This document shows, piece after piece, positions 1 to 5,989 of a DNA stretch of 5,989 bases. The position numbers were made by a program, and so were the translations under genes. Where the stretch lies: NCBI GenBank assembly GCA_007124075.1, contig SLFV01000309.1, positions 1 to 5,989 of the forward strand, in the 5' to 3' direction. Positions within the stretch are counted from its first letter, which is position 1; the number at the start of each line of letters is the position of its first letter. Source of the DNA: Roseimaritima sp. (GTDB taxonomy: Bacteria > Planctomycetota > Planctomycetia > Pirellulales > Pirellulaceae). The notes under the pieces are model-generated. The model searched no databases. It was not told the origin of the DNA and saw only the letters and a list, made by a program, of their open reading frames with translations.

Positions 1-1
1 C

Positions 2-121
2 AGTCCTGACCACATCTTTGCCTCCATGAGTGCGTTTATCGACCGCAATGCAGACCGGCCCTTTTTTATCTACTGGGCCACCCCGATTCCTCATGTTCCT
101 TTACAGGCGCCACGGGAGTGA
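2..121 (+). pseudogene. Arylsulfatase internal fragment, truncated at its 3' end
   Basis: Reading from base 2 gives 39 codons ending in TGA at 119-121. The stretch PFFIYWATPIPHVPLQAPRE matches the conserved sulfatase segment (P-F-F-x-Y ... P-H-x-P-L-Q-x-P) that lies in the middle of family S1 arylsulfatases, typically proteins of about 450-550 residues. Planctomycetes carry many of these enzymes, which remove sulfate esters from polysaccharides in the periplasm. The 5' part, including the formylglycine motif C-x-P-S-R, would lie before the window. The frame stops just after the P-L-Q-x-P motif, so roughly half of the catalytic domain, including C-terminal metal and substrate residues, is absent. 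The next bases belong to a different family. It is therefore a remnant, not merely a gene cut by the window edge. The family call is fairly secure although the fragment is short. Confidence 0.7.
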
Positions 122-2085
122 CGATCTACCGCGGCAGCGCGTGGCCGACGGACATGCTTGGCATGGCCATCGTCGGTGATGTGGGCGGAAATCTGATTCA
201 TCGCAAATCGCTCAGCGAGGATACCATACCTTTGGTGGCACGCAGGATCGATGAAGAGGCGGAATTCGTGAGCAGTAGCGATATTTGGTTTCGTCCGGCG
301 CAGTTTGCCAACGCACCCGATGGTTCACTGCATGTGGTGGATGTTTGTCGTGAGGTGATCGAACATCCGGCCAGCTTGCCACCCCAAATAAAAACACATC
401 TGGATCTGACCTCAGGGCGGGAACGCGGACGAATCTACCGGATTGTCCCGCAGGGATTTCAACCTGCGGCGGTGATCGGTTTGGATCAGGCATCCACCGC
501 GGAATTGGTACAGACGTTATTCCATCGGAACTCCTGGCAGCGGGAAACCGCCTCCCGGTTGCTGTTTCAACAGCAGGACGCGGCGGCGATTGACTTACTG
601 GTGGAGGCTTTTTTGCAATCCGATTACCCTCAAGGCAAGTTGCATGCGTTGTACGCCCTGCAAGGTTTGGGGGGGCTTCAGCCAAAGCTTCTGCAAGTTG
701 CCTTGGCGGACGAACATCCGCACATTCGTCGGCACGCGATTCGACTGTTCGAACCGTACGTAAGCGATGTAGACGACCTGAGCGCCTTGTCAGCCTGCAC
801 GGCAGATCCTTCGCTGGAGACACGGTTCCAGCTTGCCTTCACCGCGGGATACTTGCCAGTGAAAGATCGTGTCCAAACACTAGCGGACCTGGCTGCCCGT
901 GATGGCGGGCATCCGTGGATGCGGATGGCGATCCTAAGTTCGGCCGCCGAGGTTGCTGATTCGCTGCTACTGGCTTTGCTAGCCCACCCAGACTTGCAAC
1001 CGACGGCAATGGCGTCACTGCTGCAAGGGCTAGCGGTGGGTGTGAATGATGCCAAAGCGATCGGCGAATTGTTGCCGCAAATGGATCAGTTCGTCACAAC
1101 GCAACCCAGCCTTGTCGTCGAAGTGCTGGGAAAACTGCGACAAGCGGTACCGCGGGAGGCAGATCGAATCAATCAGACATTGCATCGCGCCCTGCAGCAA
1201 TTGGAGATGTTTGTTGCGGATCCAAACCATAGCCTGGATGCACAGGTGCAAGCCTTGTCCTCGCTTAGTTTTGGAACTTGGGACCAGCATGGTTCTTTGC
1301 TGATCGATTTTGTGCAACCCAACCAGCCACCCGCCCTTCAGCTAGCGGCGATCAGGACGTTGGGAAAACTAAAGGGTGTGCAAGTGGTCGAACCACTGTT
1401 GGAAGTTTGGCCCAGTTCCACCCCACGATGGCGAGAAGCGGCCGCCGAGGTGTTGTTTTCGACTCCGCAGCGGACAGCGGCGTTGCTGACGGCAGTCAAC
1501 GAAAATCGAATAAAACGGACAGAGTTGCCACAAACACGTCTGCGGATGACTGCTGAAAAATCGCCTGATCCTCAGCTTCGGGATCAGGCTGCGGCGATTC
1601 TGCGACAGTTCAGTAACAGCAGCCGCGAATCGCTGATCTCGCGATATCAGGATGCGTTGCGCATGACTGGCGATCTGCAGCGGGGCAGCCAGGTTTTTGC
1701 GAAGCAGTGTGCGGGCTGCCATCGAGTCGGGAATGTCGGTCACGAACTGGGGCCAAATCTAGCCATGTTTGCCACCCGCGGTTCGGAGACGATGCTGATC
1801 CATATCTTGGACCCCAACCGCGAAATTCAGCCGCAGTACCTGAACTATGTCGCAATCACGACTGACGGCAAGACCGTTAGCGGGATGATCGCGTCGGAAT
1901 CTTCCACCAGCATCCGCTTGCAACGCGCCGAAGGGGTTACGGAAACGATCCTGCGAAATGAACTGGAAGAGCTGCAAAGTACGGGCGTCTCGCTGATGCC
2001 CGAGGGACTGGAAGCGGAGGTTGACCCGCAATCGATGGCTGATCTGTTGGCTTTTCTTTCTGATGCGTCGCGGCGCCAACCGTAG
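118..2085 (+). CDS. 5'-truncated PVC-type membrane-bound dehydrogenase/HEAT/CxxCH heme protein
   Basis: This is the C-terminal part of the large planctomycete/verrucomicrobial proteins that join a PQQ-like beta-propeller dehydrogenase (TIGR02604 type), HEAT repeats and a c-type heme domain (TIGR02603 type). Residues 1-115 are the end of the propeller: GVTIYRG, WFRP at 57-60, PDGSLHVVD at 67-75, VIEHP at 80-84 and GRIYRI at 104-109. Residues about 125-500 are alpha-helical HEAT-like repeats. Residues about 505-650 form the heme domain, with CAGCH at 531-535 and a candidate axial methionine in SLMPEGL (Met627). Family members usually have about 900-1100 residues and a signal peptide. Here the signal and most of the propeller are missing, so export and heme attachment should fail. 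The frame is open from base 10, and family-like sequence (FTGATG) starts near base 100; GTG at 118 is only the first usable start codon and overlaps the sulfatase TGA as GTGA. Probably non-functional, although the rest of the frame is intact. Confidence 0.8.
   Translation: MTIYRGSAWPTDMLGMAIVGDVGGNLIHRKSLSEDTIPLVARRIDEEAEFVSSSDIWFRPAQFANAPDGSLHVVDVCREVIEHPASLPPQIKTHLDLTSGRERGRIYRIVPQGFQPAAVIGLDQASTAELVQTLFHRNSWQRETASRLLFQQQDAAAIDLLVEAFLQSDYPQGKLHALYALQGLGGLQPKLLQVALADEHPHIRRHAIRLFEPYVSDVDDLSALSACTADPSLETRFQLAFTAGYLPVKDRVQTLADLAARDGGHPWMRMAILSSAAEVADSLLLALLAHPDLQPTAMASLLQGLAVGVNDAKAIGELLPQMDQFVTTQPSLVVEVLGKLRQAVPREADRINQTLHRALQQLEMFVADPNHSLDAQVQALSSLSFGTWDQHGSLLIDFVQPNQPPALQLAAIRTLGKLKGVQVVEPLLEVWPSSTPRWREAAAEVLFSTPQRTAALLTAVNENRIKRTELPQTRLRMTAEKSPDPQLRDQAAAILRQFSNSSRESLISRYQDALRMTGDLQRGSQVFAKQCAGCHRVGNVGHELGPNLAMFATRGSETMLIHILDPNREIQPQYLNYVAITTDGKTVSGMIASESSTSIRLQRAEGVTETILRNELEELQSTGVSLMPEGLEAEVDPQSMADLLAFLSDASRRQP
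669..675 (+). repeat. G7 homopolymer inside the HEAT region
   Basis: Seven consecutive G encode the Leu-Gly-Gly turn of one HEAT-like repeat of the truncated heme protein. It is seen directly. The downstream frame remains open to the heme domain, so the count shown is in phase. Confidence 0.9.
1563..1589. repeat. Perfect 9-bp inverted repeat within a coding region
   Basis: GCCTGATCC at 1563-1571 and GGATCAGGC at 1581-1589 are exact reverse complements separated by 9 bases. No T run follows and it lies inside the HEAT part of the preceding gene, so it is not a normal terminator. It may be a chance result of two Asp/Gln-rich codon groups. Confidence 0.6.
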
Positions 2086-2115
2086 GACGTCGACAGGAGT
2101 TGCCAATCGATTCCC

Positions 2116-2152
2116 GATCGGTGTCACGAATCAAAAGAACGCGTAACCGATC
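2116..2152. repeat. 7-bp inverted repeat after the heme-protein gene
   Basis: GATCGGT at 2116-2122 pairs with ACCGATC at 2146-2152 around a 23-base loop. The loop is long and AT-rich and no T run follows, so it is a poor terminator. It could be an operator-like site upstream of the lipoprotein start at 2174, or chance. Confidence 0.25.
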
Positions 2153-2173
2153 AAAACGATGGATGTGTTACGA

Positions 2174-2385
2174 ATGAAATCGCTCAGAACTTTGCTTGCT
2201 GTTTGCGTGTTGCCGTTGTTATCGCAGGGTGTCAACCTGTATTCACCCGCCCTCCGTTAGTCGATTCCAGTCCGGCGGAGCATTTGCCGCAGGGGCAGGT
2301 CAACCAAGCGTTGGCGATGCTTTATTCCAGTAACCCTGGTCAGCAGTCCAGGGGGATTCGGCGGGGATCCGACGCAAACCCTTAA
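2174..2385 (+). pseudogene. Small lipoprotein-like gene with a frameshift in the lipobox
   Basis: From ATG 2174 (or in-frame ATG 2159) the sequence reads MKSLRTLLAVCVLPLLS, a typical signal peptide with a short basic start and a hydrophobic core. That frame then runs into TAG at 2258-2260. In another frame the sequence continues as GCQPVFTRPPLVDSS and PQGQVNQALAMLYSSNPGQ to TAA at 2383-2385. Restoring one G in the run near 2222 would join the two as LLSAGCQP, a good lipobox with the lipidated cysteine directly before Gln-Pro. The second frame has no ATG of its own; its TTG at 2203 would leave only nine residues before the cysteine. The segment QALAMLYSSNP resembles the first helix of a HEAT repeat, so the intact gene may have been much longer. 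The product would be an outer- or inner-membrane lipoprotein of unknown role. Either a pseudogene or a one-base sequencing error. Confidence 0.5.
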
Positions 2386-2517
2386 CGAACAAGGCGGTTG
2401 CCAGAGCTTTTTCCGCTCGGTTACGACTTGACGAGCCATGGAGAATTTGCGAAGACCCGACCATGATTTTTCGGGTGTTCGCTGAGCTGTTTTTCGTTTG
2501 CGGTCGGTTTTTTTCTC
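2386..2517. other. Gap before the ABC operon, no gene seen
   Basis: These 132 bases hold no supported reading frame. A weak 6-bp hairpin (ACCCGA at 2455-2460, TCGGGT at 2471-2476) is present without a T run directly behind it. A TTGACG hexamer occurs near 2428 but has no convincing -10 partner. The operon promoter is expected here but cannot be placed. Confidence 0.4.
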
Positions 2518-3435
2518 ATGCATCATGCGATTGAAGTACGTGATTTGTGCAAATCGTATGGTTCATCCCCCGTGTTGCAGAACGCAAGTTTTGACCTGCG
2601 GACGGGTGAACGCCTGGGGTTGTTGGGGCCGAACGGGGCTGGCAAGACGACGCTAATCCGCTGTCTAACCGGGCGCACGCTGGCCGATTCGGGCAGCATT
2701 CGCTTGCACGGTCAGTTGTTGCGACGACGGAGCGGCCGAGAAGCGTTAGGCTTAGTTCCCCAGGAACTAGCGATCTATACCGATCTGACGACACGGGAAA
2801 ACCTTGTCGCCTTCGCCCGCTTTCATGGGCTGCGTGGTCGCACATTGCGGGACGCAATCGATTGGGCCTTGCACTGGACGGGGCTGGCTGAAAGGGCGGA
2901 TGACCTTGTGCGAAGTTTTTCGGGGGGGATGCAACGGCGGGTCAATCTTGCTTGCGGTGTGATGCATCGGCCGTCGGTGATCCTGCTGGACGAACCGACC
3001 GTTGGGGTTGACCCGCAAAGCCGAGAGCGGATTTTTTCGATGTTGGACGAATTGACCGCGCAGGGAGCATCGGTTGTCCTAACCACGCATCATCTGGACG
3101 AAGCCGAATCGCGCTGTGATCGGATTATGATTTTCGATCATGGACGTGTCATAGCGACCGGGACGACGACCGATTTAATCGCCAGCACGCTTGGCAATAG
3201 CAGGCAAATCCAGATTCGGCTTGATCGTCCCGTGACCACGGCAGTTCCCGGATGGCTCATCTCGGAGCAGAGAACCGGTTTGACGGCAGCGGTGGATGAT
3301 CTATCACAACAACTACCCGGTTTGCTAAACAGCATCCACGCGGCCGGGTTTCACGTGGTCGATATGCAGGTCCGCCAGCCGTCGCTCAGCGAAGTTTTTC
3401 TTCGGCTGACGGGCAGCGAACTGCGTGATCAGTAA
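2518..3435 (+). CDS. ABC-2 type exporter, ATP-binding subunit (DrrA/CcmA family)
   Basis: A 305-residue cytoplasmic ATPase that powers an ABC-2 exporter. All motifs are visible: the A-loop Tyr14, Walker A GPNGAGKTT at 37-45, Q-loop Gln82, signature FSGGMQRR at 134-141, Walker B VILLDE at 154-159, D-loop VGVD at 162-165 and switch His191 in TTHH. The C-terminal extension after about residue 220 ends in PSLSEVFLRLTGSELRD, the standard tail of the DrrA/NodI/CcmA branch (COG1131). Glu159 is the catalytic base, so the protein should hydrolyse ATP. ATG 2518 is the only reasonable start: the frame is open upstream only to 2467 and holds no other start codon. No Shine-Dalgarno sequence precedes it, as is common in planctomycetes. 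The permease follows after 60 bases on the same strand, so the two genes very likely form one operon. The substrate is unknown; this family exports drugs, lipids, polysaccharides or sodium. Confidence 0.95.
   Translation: MHHAIEVRDLCKSYGSSPVLQNASFDLRTGERLGLLGPNGAGKTTLIRCLTGRTLADSGSIRLHGQLLRRRSGREALGLVPQELAIYTDLTTRENLVAFARFHGLRGRTLRDAIDWALHWTGLAERADDLVRSFSGGMQRRVNLACGVMHRPSVILLDEPTVGVDPQSRERIFSMLDELTAQGASVVLTTHHLDEAESRCDRIMIFDHGRVIATGTTTDLIASTLGNSRQIQIRLDRPVTTAVPGWLISEQRTGLTAAVDDLSQQLPGLLNSIHAAGFHVVDMQVRQPSLSEVFLRLTGSELRDQ
2922..2928 (+). repeat. G7 homopolymer in the ABC signature motif
   Basis: Seven G encode the end of Ser135 and Gly136-Gly137, the core of the ABC signature motif, in the ATPase gene. 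A change in the count would shift the frame in the middle of the catalytic domain. Confidence 0.9.
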
Positions 3436-3495
3436 TTGGCACACAAAAATTCCTGCCGGTTTTCTCTTGACCTCGATGCGTAGATTCTCACGAAA

Positions 3496-4836
3496 ATGAT
3501 CACGACGGTAATTCTGATCAGCCTCCATCGCTTGCGTCACAGTCGTGTTGAACTGCTGCTGACGTTCATGGTACCGATCGCCTTCTTCAGCATTTTTGCA
3601 TTGATTTTTGGGGGAGGACTGGGGGGGGGGGCGACGTCGCCACGGGTCAAGGTGTTGGCAGTGGACTTGGCCGACAACCAGGAGAGCTTGGCGGCTTTGC
3701 GGCAGCTCCATTTGAACCCAGGGCTTCGCTTTTTCGATGATTTGGTTTCCGCTGCGGCGACCGGCAACGAGACCGCACAGGCCGGCCGACAAATCAAACT
3801 TGCCACCGAAGCGGTGCGTCGCGGGGTTGTTTCGGTCGCCATTGTTCTGGAGCCGGCCGAACATGGGATTCAGGCGCGTTTGCTGACCGATTCGTCCGAC
3901 CAAATTGCCGGGCAACTGGTTTCAGCCGTCGTGCAGCGAGCCGTGGTGATGAGCAACAGCCAACGACTGGTCGCTGGCCAGGATCCTACCGGTGCGGCGG
4001 TTCGGTTTCAATCGCCTGAGCCTTCCCAGGGTGCTGGGCACCACCGGCGGGAACATTATCCTGCCGCATCGGGCGTGGAGACCAGTGCCCGAAGCAACCC
4101 TTCCGCGGAGGGTCTTCCCGGACCGCCCGACACCGCTGCTGATCCTGATTCAACATTTGATCCGCTGGAAGAGTTAACGCAGCTAACGCAGTCTCAGATC
4201 GCAATCGAGGATGTCTTGGGAGGCGATTCAGCGAAACCGATCGTCAGCATGTACGCTGCGGGGATCGCCGTCATGTTTTTGCTGTTCGGAGCCACTGGAG
4301 GAGGGGGCGTGCTGTTGGAGGAACAAGAAAACGGCACCTTGGACCGTTTGTTCGCCACCCGAATGACGATGGATGACCTGTTAATGGGGAAGTGGGTTTA
4401 TCTGACAGTTTTGGGGTTTTTGCAAACGACCCTGATGTTTTGCTGGGGACAGGTTGTCTTTGGCATCGATTTGTGGGGCCACGCCGATGGCTTCCTGGTG
4501 ATGACCATGGTGACCGCCGGGGCGGCGGCAAGTTTTGGATTACTGCTAGCGACGCTCTGTCGCACACGCGGCCAATTAAACGGTTTGTCAGTGGTGTTAG
4601 TCTTGGCGATGAGCGCGTTGGGTGGTTCCATGGTGCCCCGGTACATCATGAGCGAGGGATTGCAGCGTGCAGGCTGGTGGACGTTCAATGCTTGGGCGTT
4701 GGATGGATACACGAAAGTTTTTTGGCGAGATTTACCGGTGGTCGAACTGTGGCCGCAGATGGCGGTGCTGATGATTAGCGGATTCTGTTTTCTTGTCCTG
4801 GCCAGGATGTTCGCTGTCCGCTGGGAGACTTGTTAA
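3496..4836 (+). CDS. ABC-2 type exporter, permease subunit
   Basis: A 446-residue membrane protein of the ABC2_membrane_3 type. The layout is one N-terminal helix (about 19-41), a long extracytoplasmic loop (about 45-248), then five helices at about 250-274, 300-321, 333-354, 363-382 and 420-441. Between helices 2 and 3 lies EEQENGTLDRLFATRM (275-290), ending near MGKW (297-300). This E-x-E-x-G-T-L-x-R-L coupling segment contacts the ATPase in this family. The loop part at about 172-225 is rich in Pro, Ser, Gly and Ala and looks unstructured. The gene starts at ATG 3496 with no Shine-Dalgarno sequence, 60 bases after the ATPase gene. A seven-codon frame starting at 3476 ends in TGA overlapping this ATG. 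A G11 run covers codons 42-46. As a half-size permease it should dimerise and pair with two ATPase subunits. The substrate cannot be inferred. Confidence 0.92.
   Translation: MITTVILISLHRLRHSRVELLLTFMVPIAFFSIFALIFGGGLGGGATSPRVKVLAVDLADNQESLAALRQLHLNPGLRFFDDLVSAAATGNETAQAGRQIKLATEAVRRGVVSVAIVLEPAEHGIQARLLTDSSDQIAGQLVSAVVQRAVVMSNSQRLVAGQDPTGAAVRFQSPEPSQGAGHHRREHYPAASGVETSARSNPSAEGLPGPPDTAADPDSTFDPLEELTQLTQSQIAIEDVLGGDSAKPIVSMYAAGIAVMFLLFGATGGGGVLLEEQENGTLDRLFATRMTMDDLLMGKWVYLTVLGFLQTTLMFCWGQVVFGIDLWGHADGFLVMTMVTAGAAASFGLLLATLCRTRGQLNGLSVVLVLAMSALGGSMVPRYIMSEGLQRAGWWTFNAWALDGYTKVFWRDLPVVELWPQMAVLMISGFCFLVLARMFAVRWETC
3621..3631 (+). repeat. G11 homopolymer in the permease gene, possible slippage tract
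   Basis: Eleven consecutive G encode Leu42 (last base), Gly43-45 and the first base of Ala46, just after the first membrane helix. A further G5 lies at 3610-3614, so the pair could form a G-quadruplex on the coding strand. With one G fewer the frame ends at TGA 3713-3715; with one more it ends at TGA 3738-3740. The printed count keeps the permease intact. Tracts of this length are prone to slipped-strand mispairing and also to sequencing errors. Confidence 0.95.
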
Positions 4837-4888
4837 GCGGCCGATCCTACGCAACGCCAGATCTCCCCATGCAGCCATGAACCAAAAG

Positions 4889-4897
4889 TGCTACGAT
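4889..4897 (+). promoter_or_regulatory. Weak extended -10 candidate upstream of glgC
   Basis: TGCTACGAT fits an extended -10 (TGn followed by TAnnnT) and would give a leader of about 70 bases before the glgC ATG. No good -35 hexamer lies 16-18 bases upstream. It sits in the 138-base gap that separates glgC from the exporter operon, where a promoter is expected. Confidence 0.25.
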
Positions 4898-4974
4898 GAT
4901 CTTGCTGGTCCGTGGTAGAAACCGCAGATTTTTTATCCCTGTCGTCGACGAAGCAACAGAAAGGCACCGCCAGT

Positions 4975-5989
4975 ATGCGGAATGCAATCGCATTGATTTT
5001 AGGAGGAGGTCGCGGAACCCGTTTGTTTCCCCTGACCAAGATTCGGTCCAAGCCCGCTGTGCCATTGGCGGGAAAGTACCGGTTGATCGATATTCCGATC
5101 AGCAATTGCATTAACAGTGATCTGAACCGAATCTACGTTTTGACTCAGTTTTTGTCGGTTAGTTTGCACCGACACATTCGGCAGACCTATAGTTTCGATG
5201 CCTTTCGCGGTGGTTTCGTCGAATTGCTGGCGGCGCAGCAGACCGTGGATGCGGGGACCGACTGGTACCAGGGGACTGCCGACGCAGTGCGCAAGAATTT
5301 GCGGTATGTGGAACAACCGGGCGTGCAGCATGTCATCATCCTGTCCGGGGACCAACTGTACCGGATGGATTTCCGCGACATGATGGAGACACATGTCAAA
5401 AATAACGCCGACGTCACGATTGCGGGCATTCCCGTGCATCGCAAAGACGCAGCAGCGTTGGGAATCATGAAAACCGATCAATCCGGTCGAGTCACGGGAT
5501 TTTTGGAAAAACCAAAGACGGACACCGAGATCGATTTAGTTCGGACCGATCCGGATTGGATCGAAACGCAAGGCATTGCGGCGGAGGGACGCGACTGTAT
5601 CGCCAGTATGGGGCTGTACATCTTCAATCGCGATTTCCTTGTGGATGCTTTGGAGAAAACCGACTACGCAGATTTTGGCAAAGAGGTTTTTCCAGCAGCG
5701 ATTCGTTCCAGTCTTGTGCAATTGCATTTGTTTGATGATTACTGGGAAGATATTGGTACAATCCGCGCGTTTTACGAGGCGAATCTCAGTCTGGCTAGTA
5801 AGCAGCCTCCGTTTGACTTTAGTTGCCAGGAAGCCACGGTTTACAGTCGTCCACGGTTCCTACCGCCCAGTCTGATGGAGGACGCCCGCGTCAAGGGGAG
5901 CCTGATCGCCGATGGTTGCCAAATCGGACCGGGTGCGGTGATCGAAAACAGTGTGGTTGGCTTGCGAACGGTCATCGGTGAAAATGTGG
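4975..5989 (+). CDS. glgC: Glucose-1-phosphate adenylyltransferase, 3' end outside the window
   Basis: ADP-glucose pyrophosphorylase makes ADP-glucose and pyrophosphate from ATP and glucose-1-phosphate, the committed and usually allosterically controlled step of bacterial glycogen synthesis in the cytoplasm. The visible 338 residues hold the nucleotide-binding loop GGGRGTRLFPLT (10-21), SKPAVPLAGKYRLIDIP (25-41), WYQGTADAVRKN (97-108), LSGDQLYRMDF (123-133, Asp126 expected to bind metal), GFLEKP (175-180), SMGLYIFN (211-218), DFGKEVFP (233-240) and YWEDIGTIRAFYEANL (256-271). The left-handed beta-helix domain begins near 295 and is cut by the window. Full-length relatives have about 425-430 residues, so some 90 are missing. 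ATG 4975 gives the usual start M-R-N-A-I-A-L-I-L-G-G-G; the frame is open back to GTG 4912, but that adds 21 residues not typical of the family. A weak AAGG lies 10 bases before the ATG. The wording of the motifs is closer to the cyanobacterial/plant type than to the E. coli enzyme. Confidence 0.96.
   Translation, partial: MRNAIALILGGGRGTRLFPLTKIRSKPAVPLAGKYRLIDIPISNCINSDLNRIYVLTQFLSVSLHRHIRQTYSFDAFRGGFVELLAAQQTVDAGTDWYQGTADAVRKNLRYVEQPGVQHVIILSGDQLYRMDFRDMMETHVKNNADVTIAGIPVHRKDAAALGIMKTDQSGRVTGFLEKPKTDTEIDLVRTDPDWIETQGIAAEGRDCIASMGLYIFNRDFLVDALEKTDYADFGKEVFPAAIRSSLVQLHLFDDYWEDIGTIRAFYEANLSLASKQPPFDFSCQEATVYSRPRFLPPSLMEDARVKGSLIADGCQIGPGAVIENSVVGLRTVIGENV

Noticed and set aside
212..823. Minus-strand open frame of 203 codons opposite the dehydrogenase fragment
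   Set aside because: The composition (Arg, Pro, Ser) is that of an antisense frame in GC-rich coding DNA, while the + strand frame matches a known family throughout.
2455..2476. 6-bp hairpin as a terminator before the ABC operon
   Set aside because: The stem is short, the 10-base loop contains the T run, and no T tract follows the stem.
2257..2526. Minus-strand open frame of 89 codons across the gap before the ABC operon
   Set aside because: The predicted peptide is rich in Arg, Lys and Pro without motifs, and it overlaps the lipoprotein remnant, which has a recognisable signal peptide. No promoter or start context supports it.
3992..4177. Alternative + frame in the permease loop, as a possible frameshift pair
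   Set aside because: The alternative peptide does not resemble ABC-2 loops, and the main frame stays open and resumes normal family sequence, so no frameshift is needed.
4174..4192. Direct repeat TAACGCAG twice in the permease gene
   Set aside because: It merely encodes Leu-Thr-Gln twice in a row; two copies of 8 bases are not a meaningful repeat array.
4912..4974. Longer glgC starting at GTG 4912
   Set aside because: It would add 21 residues of polar sequence before the conserved N-terminus, while ATG 4975 gives the length and start typical of the family.
4847..5481. Several long open frames on the - strand and in other + frames under glgC
   Set aside because: They lie opposite or across a clearly conserved glgC frame and show no family motifs. 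They are shadows of the real gene.

Overview
The window looks like a piece of a planctomycete chromosome, most likely from the Rhodopirellula/Pirellulaceae group. This rests on a PVC-type HEAT plus CxxCH heme-binding protein, a sulfatase remnant, moderate GC content, and start codons that mostly lack a Shine-Dalgarno sequence. All recognisable genes lie on the + strand. The organism call is an inference from gene content, not from a database match.

Left part (1-2517): a zone of gene decay or rearrangement. Bases 2-121 encode an internal piece of an arylsulfatase, which stops where another family begins. From about base 100 to 2085 the sequence encodes the C-terminal two thirds of a PVC-type membrane-bound dehydrogenase/cytochrome: the end of the beta-propeller, a HEAT-repeat region and a CAGCH heme domain. 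Its signal peptide and most of its propeller are missing. The two homologies overlap by about 18 bases, so the joint looks like a microhomology deletion or an assembly chimera. After it, at 2174-2385, lies a small lipoprotein-like gene whose signal peptide and lipobox are in different frames and which ends early. Bases 2386-2517 hold no gene that I can support.

Middle (2518-4836): a two-gene ABC-2 exporter operon. A DrrA/CcmA-type ATPase with all catalytic motifs is followed after 60 bases by a six-helix ABC-2 permease with a large extracytoplasmic loop. Together they should form a homodimeric exporter (two ATPase and two permease subunits); the substrate cannot be read from the sequence. The permease carries an uninterrupted run of 11 G near its first membrane helix, a possible slippage switch.

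Right part (4837-5989): a 138-base gap with a weak promoter candidate, then glgC (ADP-glucose pyrophosphorylase), which runs off the window. It is the committed step of glycogen synthesis and appears unrelated to the exporter.

I saw no tRNA, rRNA, CRISPR array, transposase or convincing rho-independent terminator. I did not find a clearly new multi-gene system; the points most worth checking are the sulfatase/dehydrogenase joint, the frameshifted lipoprotein and the G11 tract.
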